DNA of 10,656 nt from an uncultured Selenomonadales bacterium (GTDB lineage Bacteria > Bacillota > Negativicutes > Selenomonadales > Selenomonadaceae): positions 1-10,656 of the forward strand of contig CAMVAG010000058.1 of the NCBI GenBank assembly GCA_947165405.1, written 5' to 3'. Positions within the stretch are counted from its first letter, which is position 1, and each line of letters starts with the position of its first letter. Below are positions 1 to 7,600 of this stretch, piece by piece. Made by a program: the position numbers and the translations under genes. Below the pieces are notes generated by a model. The model was given only the letters and a program-made list of their open reading frames with translations, did no database searches and was not told the DNA's origin.

Positions 1-4
1 CGAA

Positions 5-874
5 TTACTTTTTCAAGCCGACATGAGTAATCAAATCGTGATAATAGGGTTCGCTGATTGCAATTCCTTCGGGTTGGTCGATATTTGCGGGCAAAAGCGT
101 GCTGTCTTTGGGCACTGCCACCCAAAAGACAACATCCGCACCCTTTGAAGTTAAAATCGACGCACGAGCATTGCCGGCAACGTTGACAAGCTCAATATTT
201 TTTCCGATTCGCTTTGAAACTTCAGACAAAACAGCGGTTGAGAATCCTGCGGGGGTTCCGTCGGGCAAAACCAAATCGAAAGGCGGCAAATCGCCCGTGA
301 CGGCAACTTTAATTGATTCCGCGCCGTCAATGTGAGTTATCGGGACAGCAGGAGGGTCTTCGTCGCTTTTTAAGTCGGTGATGTATTCTTTTACCAATTT
401 TTTTAACGTTCCGTCGGCAGTCATCGCCTTAATCGCCTTGTTAAGTTCATTTTGTAGCCCGGTATCGCTTTTACGCAGTGCAAAACAGAAAGAATCTTGC
501 AAATGGCGTTCGCTTGGCAGAATTTCTTTGTTATCGGAGCGTTGAATCATGTAATCGGCGACATTTTGGTAAGTCGAGAGCATATCAATCTGCCCTGCTT
601 CAAGAGCCATTTGCATATCGTTCACCTTGTCGAAATATTTATATTCCGCGCTATGATTTGCCTTCGACGGGTGATAACTTTTCTCCAGTTTCTTCATCAC
701 CTCGTTGTATTCGATTTCGCTTGCGTTTAGGTGAAAAATTACGCCGATTGTGACTTTATCTTTGTTTGATTCGGGCGCGGAAGATTTTTCGCCGCCGCAA
801 CCCGTCGTAGAAAGAGCCGTAATCAAAGCCATCAATGCGAATAAAAATCCGGCGTGTTCTAAAAGTTTTTGCAT
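5..874 (-). CDS. Lipoprotein with SBP_bac_3-type solute-binding fold, apparently circularly permuted
   Basis: 289 residues. Residues 1-26 form a hydrophobic signal ending in STTGC, a non-canonical but plausible lipobox (Cys26), so the protein probably sits on the outer face of the cytoplasmic membrane. Residues 40-127 read like lobe 2 of family-3 solute-binding proteins, including the AGQID motif at 93-97. Residues 128-166 match the usual C-terminal return strand and helix (FALRKSD, then ADGTLKKLVKEY). After a linker, residues 188-289 match the N-terminal lobe 1 (VAVTGDLPPF, DGTPAGF, SEPYY). The order is thus lobe 2 then lobe 1, the reverse of the family, at about normal total length. The Arg and Asp that usually hold an alpha-amino acid are not evident. 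It starts right after the HAD gene's stop, with a GGAGG 9 nt upstream inside that gene. No permease is visible. The family call is firm; the ligand is unknown. Confidence 0.8.
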   Translation of the reverse strand: MQKLLEHAGFLFALMALITALSTTGCGGEKSSAPESNKDKVTIGVIFHLNASEIEYNEVMKKLEKSYHPSKANHSAEYKYFDKVNDMQMALEAGQIDMLSTYQNVADYMIQRSDNKEILPSERHLQDSFCFALRKSDTGLQNELNKAIKAMTADGTLKKLVKEYITDLKSDEDPPAVPITHIDGAESIKVAVTGDLPPFDLVLPDGTPAGFSTAVLSEVSKRIGKNIELVNVAGNARASILTSKGADVVFWVAVPKDSTLLPANIDQPEGIAISEPYYHDLITHVGLKK

Positions 875-1951
875 TTACTTAGTCCTCCTGACATTGTCTC
901 CGTAAATCGTCTTGAAGTCGTCGCGCATGGAAATCGGATTCCAGCCGCGCTTGAGAGCCAAAGCAGTATCGGATTTGGCGCGGGTCAAGTTGCCGCGTTC
1001 GCGCTCGGTGTCGTCGCAGATAACAAAGAAGCTCATCGAAGGATATTTATCATTTTGAAGAGTGTATTCGAGCATGCCGCTGTCACCGCCGGAATTACCG
1101 AAAGCAAGGACGGGTTTTTTGCCGATTTGATTCAGAATGGAAAAGATTTTAATAGTTTTGGCGTTATCAATGAGCGGTGTGCCGGCAATAACGATTTTTT
1201 CTTTGAATCTGTCATAAAAATGGTCGTGAGGATTATCTTTACCCATATTTGTAGAGGTTAAGCCGAAATCAGAACCTAAAATGCGGTCAGAAGGAATAGG
1301 AATGACGCCTTCGATTAATTCGCGGGTAGTATAGAAACTGCAAGCGGAATCAATGTAAACTTTGAAGCCGTTATTGGTGAGGTAAGAAATAATTTCGACC
1401 ATGGGAAGGTAAAAAGCCTCGCCGCGTTTGAGATTAGTAAAGCCGTCTTCGTAGGTTTGCATGAAATTGCGGACGTAAGCGCGATATTGCTCAATCGTCA
1501 TGCCGGCATAAACGGCAGTGAGCCCTTCAAAGTACATTTTGCTTTCGGCGGGCGTCAATTTTTCTTTGGCGTAGACTTTCGGGCGAATTTTTTTTGCCAA
1601 GTTGAGATATTTCTTCGGCGCGGTGTAATTTTTATCTTCAAGCACGCGATAGAGGAACATAGCTTCTTGAAAGTAAATCGGAGCGGTTTCGCAGTAAAAA
1701 GTTCCGTCCATGTCGAAGGTTGCGATTCTGTCTTCGGGCGGAATGAAATTTTTACTGTAAGGATTGGTCACGTCCTCGACGAATTCGATAATTTTTTTCT
1801 TGGTCGGCGAATCGTCATTCCAATATCGGAAATCGGACGCGGTTTGAACGTTAATAGCGGCAACTTCTTCGCGAGAGGCGGCGTCGCTTGCGCCGAAACT
1901 TCCCAACGTGATTAATCCTGCCGCAATCGCTGCCAAAATCTTTTTCTTCAT
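875..1951 (-). CDS. Exported HAD-superfamily phosphatase
   Basis: 358 residues. A Sec signal peptide occupies about residues 1-24 (KKK, hydrophobic core, cleavage near SDA/AS), so the enzyme should act outside the cytoplasm. HAD motif I is FDMDGT, with nucleophile Asp80 and Asp82. A helical cap-like region follows (about 95-190), then a motif II-like segment YIDSACS and motif IV GNSGGD ending at Asp290. These fit a phosphomonoesterase of the phosphoserine phosphatase / PF12710 group. Secreted members of similar length include phosphorylcholine phosphatases, but the substrate cannot be read from the sequence. The start is supported by GGAGG 7 nt upstream. It is the first gene of a two-gene unit with the solute-binding lipoprotein, its stop lying directly against that gene's ATG, so the pair may release and capture a phosphorylated nutrient (inference). 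An extended -10 promoter lies just upstream. Confidence 0.85.
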   Translation of the reverse strand: MKKKILAAIAAGLITLGSFGASDAASREEVAAINVQTASDFRYWNDDSPTKKKIIEFVEDVTNPYSKNFIPPEDRIATFDMDGTFYCETAPIYFQEAMFLYRVLEDKNYTAPKKYLNLAKKIRPKVYAKEKLTPAESKMYFEGLTAVYAGMTIEQYRAYVRNFMQTYEDGFTNLKRGEAFYLPMVEIISYLTNNGFKVYIDSACSFYTTRELIEGVIPIPSDRILGSDFGLTSTNMGKDNPHDHFYDRFKEKIVIAGTPLIDNAKTIKIFSILNQIGKKPVLAFGNSGGDSGMLEYTLQNDKYPSMSFFVICDDTERERGNLTRAKSDTALALKRGWNPISMRDDFKTIYGDNVRRTK

Positions 1952-1982
1952 GATAAAACCTCCAAAAAAATATTTCTGCGCG

Positions 1983-1991
1983 ATTATAGCA
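1983..1991 (-). promoter_or_regulatory. Extended -10 promoter for the HAD / solute-binding operon
   Basis: On the minus strand the sequence reads TGCTATAAT, a perfect TGnTATAAT extended -10 element. No good -35 hexamer lies 17 nt further upstream, where the terminator's T-run sits; the TG extension can compensate. Predicted transcription would begin near 1976, giving a leader of about 25 nt before the ATG at 1951. Confidence 0.7.
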
Positions 1992-1998
1992 CACGAGC

Positions 1999-2023
1999 AA
2001 AAAAAAATCTGCCGCGAGGCAGA
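1999..2023 (-). terminator. Rho-independent terminator of the livF-to-CBS operon
   Basis: On the minus strand a 6-bp stem TCTGCC/GGCAGA (2018-2023 with 2008-2013) with loop TCGC is followed by nine consecutive T (1999-2007). It lies 13 nt beyond the CBS-ACT stop codon. There is no T-run on the plus-strand side, so it is unidirectional. Confidence 0.88.
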
Positions 2024-2035
2024 GGAAAAAATTAT

Positions 2036-2683
2036 TTAACCGATATTGACCGAGTGAACGACTTTATAGCCGCGAACGTTGAGAAGTTTTTTAACGTCCT
2101 CCAAAGCGGGGTGTTCGTCGAGGCGCACGACAAGCTCATAACGATTATTTTTGTGGCGGCAAGTGATGAAGCTGTCGATATTGATATTGTTTTCCGCGAA
2201 AATTTTTGTAATATCGGCAATGACACCGACCTTGTTATCGACTTCGAGGGTTAAGCGCGTTTTGCCGCCGATAAGCCCCATGACTTTGATAAAAGTTTTT
2301 AAAATATCGGTCGCGGTGATGATTCCGACGACCGCACCGACATCCGAGACGACCGGCAAGCCGCCTACTTTGTTTTGATACATGATAAGTGCTGCCTCTT
2401 CCAGCGTCGCGTTCTCATTGACGGTGATAACTTTTTCGTGCATGATGTCTTTGACGGAAATTTTATCCAAGAGCGAACGAATTTCAAATTTTGACAGCGT
2501 AGTGGCGGGGCTGGGTGCCACGCGCATAATATCACGGTCGCTGAAGTAGCCGACGAGCTTCCCGTTATCAACGACAAGCATTCTGTGGAATTTGTGCTTT
2601 TTCATGAGCCTGTCCGCCTGTTGAATCGTCGCGTCGCTGGTAACGGACACGGGGTGCTTTGTCATTCTCGATGCCACAAACAT
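2036..2683 (-). CDS. CBS-CBS-ACT regulatory protein (AcuB-like)
   Basis: 215 residues. The first CBS domain spans about residues 1-58 (MTKHPVSV, then GYFSDRDI). The second spans about 75-133 (VKDIMHEKVITV, LPVVSD, GIITATDIL). A C-terminal ACT domain covers about 140-215 (TLEVDNKVGVIADITKIFAENNINI). CBS pairs commonly bind adenine nucleotides and ACT domains commonly bind amino acids; the same arrangement and length is seen in AcuB-type proteins. It is cytoplasmic with no catalytic motif, so it is probably a ligand-sensing regulator. Its position at the end of an operon holding a branched-chain amino acid transporter ATPase suggests amino acid sensing (inference). The start is set by AAGGAGG 8 nt upstream. 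The ribosome site overlaps a small inverted repeat, and an intrinsic terminator follows the stop. Confidence 0.87.
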   Translation of the reverse strand: MFVASRMTKHPVSVTSDATIQQADRLMKKHKFHRMLVVDNGKLVGYFSDRDIMRVAPSPATTLSKFEIRSLLDKISVKDIMHEKVITVNENATLEEAALIMYQNKVGGLPVVSDVGAVVGIITATDILKTFIKVMGLIGGKTRLTLEVDNKVGVIADITKIFAENNINIDSFITCRHKNNRYELVVRLDEHPALEDVKKLLNVRGYKVVHSVNIG

Positions 2684-2684
2684 T

Positions 2685-2709
2685 TTTATAACCTCCTTGG
2701 CGTTATAAA
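2685..2709 (-). promoter_or_regulatory. Inverted repeat around the Shine-Dalgarno of the CBS-ACT gene
   Basis: Plus-strand TTTATAAC (2685-2692) and GTTATAAA (2702-2709) are exact reverse complements separated by 9 nt. The transcript could form an 8-bp AT-rich hairpin whose loop and stem edge hold the AAGGAGG of the CBS-ACT gene. The arm at 2702-2709 contains the hydrolase stop codon. It could modulate translation, but an AU-rich stem this short is weak and may be chance. Confidence 0.4.
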
Positions 2710-3596
2710 TATCGGGTTAAAAATTCTGTGATAAGATCAAAAACTTCTTCCTGCAACCAATAATCATCAGCGTGATTGGCATTTGGAATTAGATAACGTT
2801 CAGCTTCGACGCCGCGATTTTTCAAGGCTTGGAATAATAAATCAGTCTGCGCGGGCGAAACGACATTATCAGCAGTACCATGCATTAAAAGCATAGGCGC
2901 GGAATTTTTCGTGATGTAATTAATCGGATTGGCTCGTTCAGCAGAAATAGGATGCTTTAAAATTCCGCCGTCGACTCCTCCAAATGCAGGCACGCCATTA
3001 ACAAACAGAGAAGTCACCGAACCTGCCGAGTTGTAGAGACTTTGAATTTCTTCGGGAAAAGTCTCTGCAATTTGTCGCAAATCTGAAATGCCGTACAAAT
3101 CGACTGCCGCCAAAATTTTGCTGGAGTAATCGAGATTGTCGCCGACGTTAAAAAGTTTATCGCCGTTCGTTACCGACGCAAATGCAGTTAAATATCCGCC
3201 CGCGCTGTCGCCGATTAAAAAAATTTTTTCCGCGTCAATGTTGAATTTCTGCGCAGACGCTTTTAAAAATCTTATTGCGGATTTAACGTCTTCAATAGGC
3301 TGGGGAAATTTTGAATTAGGTATCGTGCGATAATTTATACTCGCCACGACGAAAATTTTTTCTGCCAAATGCATTCTAAGTTGCGGCATACGCGCTCGAT
3401 TCGATGAAATAAATCCGCCGCCCGTCACAAAGATAACTGCGGGCAATTTTTCTTGAACTTGCGGAATCAACAAATCCATTTGCAAAAGTTGATTCGGCTT
3501 TTCGAATGTCGGCACTTGCCCATAAACGACATCGGGCACGAAATGAATTTTTGCCCGTTTCAGCGTGACATTTAATATTTTACTCTCGTAAATCAT
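2703..3596 (-). CDS. Alpha/beta hydrolase, HSL / carboxylesterase-like
   Basis: 297 residues from the chosen ATG. The nucleophile elbow is GDSAGG with Ser131. The acid is Asp243 in HGTAD and the base is His275 in NANHAD, so the Ser-Asp-His triad is complete. A GGGF motif near the N-terminus (VTGGGF) fits the oxyanion hole of the hormone-sensitive-lipase-like family, with Thr where His is usual. No signal peptide is present, so it is a cytosolic esterase or peptidase-like enzyme of unknown substrate. An in-frame GTG at 3605 would add three residues but overlaps the only Shine-Dalgarno (GAGG at 3605-3608, 8 nt before the ATG at 3596), so the ATG is preferred. It lies 19 nt after the HEPN-like gene and 19 nt before the CBS-ACT gene, within the same operon. 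Confidence 0.87.
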   Translation of the reverse strand: MIYESKILNVTLKRAKIHFVPDVVYGQVPTFEKPNQLLQMDLLIPQVQEKLPAVIFVTGGGFISSNRARMPQLRMHLAEKIFVVASINYRTIPNSKFPQPIEDVKSAIRFLKASAQKFNIDAEKIFLIGDSAGGYLTAFASVTNGDKLFNVGDNLDYSSKILAAVDLYGISDLRQIAETFPEEIQSLYNSAGSVTSLFVNGVPAFGGVDGGILKHPISAERANPINYITKNSAPMLLMHGTADNVVSPAQTDLLFQALKNRGVEAERYLIPNANHADDYWLQEEVFDLITEFLTRYL

Positions 3597-3604
3597 TTTA
3601 AACA

Positions 3605-3608
3605 CCTC
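3605..3608 (-). promoter_or_regulatory. Shine-Dalgarno deciding the hydrolase start
   Basis: Minus-strand GAGG sits 8 nt before the ATG at 3596 and overlaps the alternative GTG at 3605, ruling in the shorter protein. Confidence 0.7.
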
Positions 3609-3615
3609 AAACTTT

Positions 3616-4671
3616 TTATCGGCGCGAATTTTTCTCGAAAATTTTTTTCAATTCCTCAAAGGATAAAATCTCCAAGTGCGCCAATTTATTTCGGATTTCC
3701 CGATAAAATTCCAAATTCTCGCCGTCGAAGTCATTAATAAGCCAACGCCGCTGATTAAACAAGCCGTAAAGCTGACCAATTTCAACTTCTTCGGGCGCGG
3801 AATAATACGGCGGCGTGTCTTTGATTTGCTGTTCGTATTGCCTGATAAAATTTCGGCGGAAGGTTTCGACGAGCGGGAAAATCAATTTGAGCTGCGTCAT
3901 CCAAATTGCCTGCTCAATATCGTCGGTGCTTTTGCCGGAAGTAAATTTTCCTTCCCACAAAATATCGTTAAAAAATTCTTCGGGATTTTTGAGGAAGTCA
4001 TCGCTTGCGGCAATGCACGCCGCTCCGAACTCAACATCGCCTTCCGTGAGCGCGGTGACCAGTTCGGCAAGATATTGTTTCATCAGACGGTTATTGTTGC
4101 CGAAATTCGCCGCCGCAAAAATATTGAAAGCAAAGCTGTCGTAGCCGCTGATTTTTTCCGCGTAGGAAAGAATTTCCACACCCGACTTGCCGCCGAAATT
4201 TAATTTGTCGTTCGCCTCCAAGAGAAAAACTCCGCCGCGTTTCCCGGCAAGAAAATTTTGATAATCGGCAATGAACGAAAACCATTTATCGACTTGCGCG
4301 GGCGAAGCATTGCGAATCCAAATGCAGGTGCTGTTTAAGGAAATGCCTTTGCGTTTTGCAAGAAACTCCGCGTAAGCTCCTTTGTTGAACGGGCGGAAGC
4401 CGTCTTTGTCATCACAAAATTCTTTGAGGACGTATTCTTGAGGTTCGGAAGAAATTTTTTCCGCGTCAACAACTTTGATACTTTGCGTGCCTCTTCGCAA
4501 CAACTTTTCTAAAACGTCGCGCATAGATTTTTCAAAAGGCACTCGATTCGGCAAGCAAAGGACGACACTTTTGCCGCCCGATAATTTTTCGACCGCCTCG
4601 CTCAAAAATCTGCGCGGGCTGTTTAAATCTTCCCACCAAATTTTTTCAAACAACTCGTCGCGATTATTCAT
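3616..4671 (-). CDS. Uncharacterised protein with C-terminal HEPN-like domain, partner of the giant NTPase
   Basis: 351 residues; no named family was recognised. The C-terminal part (about 230-351) is helical and contains RNKLAH, giving Arg327-x4-His332 with a polar residue after the Arg. This is the signature of HEPN domains, many of which are RNases in toxin-antitoxin, CRISPR and abortive-infection systems. The N-terminal part looks alpha/beta: strand KSVVLCLP at 34-41, strand IKVVDA at 65-70, strand TCIWIRN at 115-121 followed by a helix, and strand GVFLLEA near 147. The order resembles a P-loop-type fold in which the Walker A loop is missing; this is tentative. The start ATG overlaps the end of the NTPase gene by 8 bp and has GGAGG 6 nt upstream inside that gene, indicating translational coupling and probably a shared complex. 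The HEPN role is inferred from one motif and its helical context. Confidence 0.75.
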   Translation of the reverse strand: MNNRDELFEKIWWEDLNSPRRFLSEAVEKLSGGKSVVLCLPNRVPFEKSMRDVLEKLLRRGTQSIKVVDAEKISSEPQEYVLKEFCDDKDGFRPFNKGAYAEFLAKRKGISLNSTCIWIRNASPAQVDKWFSFIADYQNFLAGKRGGVFLLEANDKLNFGGKSGVEILSYAEKISGYDSFAFNIFAAANFGNNNRLMKQYLAELVTALTEGDVEFGAACIAASDDFLKNPEEFFNDILWEGKFTSGKSTDDIEQAIWMTQLKLIFPLVETFRRNFIRQYEQQIKDTPPYYSAPEEVEIGQLYGLFNQRRWLINDFDGENLEFYREIRNKLAHLEILSFEELKKIFEKNSRR

Positions 4672-7600
4672 GTTCAGCCTCCGCCATCAGCTTTAACAAA
4701 GTTTCTTCGACTTCGTTTAGCGTGCCGACTATCCGCAAAATTCTTTGTCGCGAAAAAAGATATTCCGCCTTGCCCGTCTTGCGCAAGATGTTCAGTTCGC
4801 AAAGTTCCTCCATGAGCGCGCCGACTTTTTCCTCCGCGTTCGGAAGCAACGGCTCCTTAATCAATCCGAATTCGGCGGCGGCAGATAAAATTTCTCGCGG
4901 CGAATAACCTTCCAAACGATTTTGCTTGTAATAAAGATGTGCCAACAAATTCGCGATAACGAAATAATATTTATCCTCGCCGAGCCGCAACGTGATTTCG
5001 ATTTTGGTTTTTATGTCCTTTGTAAATTCGCGGTCGGCAAGAACTTTTTTAATGTGCTCCTCGCTGATTCGATAAATCGGCGTATCGGCATCGTAGCCCG
5101 CATAGCCCGCCTCGAACAAAGCCTTTACAAGTTTTTCGCAGTAAAGCTGAATCAAACTGGGAAAATAATTTGCCGTCTCCAAAATCGTGAGAATCAACGA
5201 ATCCTTTTCGCTTTCCGGAAAGTACAAGCCCAAATATCTCAACGGCACCTCCAAAAGTTGGCGGGCGTCCTCGACGTTGAAAGGTTTTATCGTCAATGAT
5301 TTCAGCGTCGGCAGAATGCTGTTGTTGCTGAAAGTTTTTTCGCGTTCGAAACGAATGATATTCCTCAAGCCCGCGATAACGAATTTGAAGCGGCTGCCGT
5401 CATAATCTTCCTGCTGAATCTTGGCAAGCGCGACAATCGGCGCGTAATTATTTTCCGCGCAAGAGTCGATAAATTTATCCGCCTCGTCAAGCATGAGGAG
5501 GAAGTAGGGAATTTTCGTCGGCGCGTCACTCGACAGACGATTTCTTATGGCGCGGGTAAGTTCCTCCCAATCGTCGGTCTCGAAAGGTTCGGCGAAGAAA
5601 TTTTTATCGCTAAGCTCGTGACTTGTAAGCAACGCCGCTTCCCGATAATTTTTATCGTCAATGTCAATGAAAATCGCCCGCTCGTTATGATTGCCGTCGA
5701 CTTTTCGACACGCCATTTTGAGCAGAGCCGACTTGCCCAGCTGACGACCGCCGCAAACGATATTCACTCCGCCGTGATTCATTACCTCGTTGATTTCGTT
5801 TTCGCGACCGATGAACATTTCGGGCGGCAGAGGAATTCGCGGCGACCAAATGTAAGGTTGATAGCGGGCGAACGGCATTATCAGCGACATCAAAGTATCG
5901 GTAACCCTCTTTGTGCCGAGTTGCGCCGCGCAATTTTTCAGCAGGAACATTATCGTTACTCTGTCGACGACCGCAAAAACTTTCGTTAAAATTTTGTCAA
6001 GCTTAATCTCTTTTGCGAGGCGACGACGTGTCGGCAAGTCAAGCGCGTAATCCAAAAATATCAGCGTGTGTTTGGAATTGCCGAGCTCCTTGAATTTTTC
6101 GATAAGATTTTTTTCGTCGAACTTGCCGAAAAGACACGAGACATTGAAGCCGGAAATTTCCGCGTCCGAGCCGAACGCCGCTATCGGGTGGCCGGATTTT
6201 TGTCCCGCGCCGAAAATCTTCACGTGGAAATTAATCGTGTTTGAAGCGGGCAAAGAAATTTTTTGAACATCCTCGACGCTGAAGCCGAGCAACTCCAGCA
6301 AAGTTTTAATTCGGTCTTCGTTGACGGAATTTGTAATCCAACTTTTGATGAGGTTGAGCTTGGCGCGAGAAATTTTATCGCGAGGCAAAATTTTCTTGCC
6401 GATTAAATTTTCCAGCGAATCGCCGCTGTCTTTGACGCGATTATAACAATCGACGTATTCTTCCGCGTCCAAAAATCTGTTGAGCGGCGTGTCCTCCGCG
6501 TCGTCAAATTTTTTGTAAAGTTCGCCGCGACTTAACTTGAAAATCAAACTTTGAGCCGCCGTAAAATTTCGCGCCGCAATTATTTTTTCAATCTCTGCAA
6601 TGCTGTCGTTAAGTTCAAAGTCGTTGAAGTTGTCCGAAATTTTTTTGTAAGTTTCAATCGCCGACTGCAAATCTTTCTTGAGAATTTCGCCGCGCTTAAC
6701 GGCGTTGTTTTCAATCACGTCTTCCCAATATTTTTTCACGCGGAAGAACACGCCGAAATTTTTACTCTCACCGGCATACTTGTAGCAGTTTTCGACGAGC
6801 TGAAGAATTTTTTCCTTTTCGCCTTCGGGCAACGTGTCAAATTGTCCGTAGCTCTGTGCAAGCTCAAGACCGCCGATAAAATTTTCGCGATAACGCGGGG
6901 CGTCTTTGGCGGCACTGGTTATGCACTTCGCCACGTCGTATTCTTTCTGCTCAATGAACGACGCGCCTTTGAAATCCTTGAGGTAATCGTCAAGCAACTG
7001 CGCCGAGCCGAAATCATCGCCGCCCGCCTCAAAAATATTTTCGATACGTGCTTCGACCGTCGGCAACTTCAAAGCCGCGTGCTTTTTTATTTGTTCGGTT
7101 ATGCCTTCATGCGTTCCGTCGGAAATGTTCAAGTCGAAGTTCGGAAAATAATTTTCGTCGAGGGCAATCTTATCGCCGCACAAAAATTCCGCGTAAAAAT
7201 ATTTATGCTCAAGTCTGCTGTAGGAACCTTCAAGCCGCGCAGAAATTTCTTTGAGCGTCCGAATCAAGACGACCGAGCCTGCCTCTTCCGACAAATTTTT
7301 TTGAGCCGCTTGAACGTTTTCGATGAGCCGCGCACGAATTTTTTTGTATTCGACAATGCCGCTGTCCTCGCCGTCAGCACAGAGAATTTCCGCACAATTA
7401 ACCCAAGCGCACATAATTTCTACGGCGCGTTCCATGTTCTTGGTTATGTTGTTGCGAAGACGACTTACAAGCTTGCCGGGATTTTTTTTGCCGCAAGCCT
7501 CATCCCATTTGTCGTCGATAAATTGAGCAAGCTTTTCGTCGTCGATGTTCACCCTGTCGAAGCTTGCATCCTTTTCGATAAAAGTTTCCGCCAAAAAATC

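Noticed and set aside
4561..4581. GGKS in the HEPN-like protein as a Walker A motif
   Set aside because: The GGKS precedes the strand rather than following it and lacks the GxxxxGK spacing, so it is not a P-loop.
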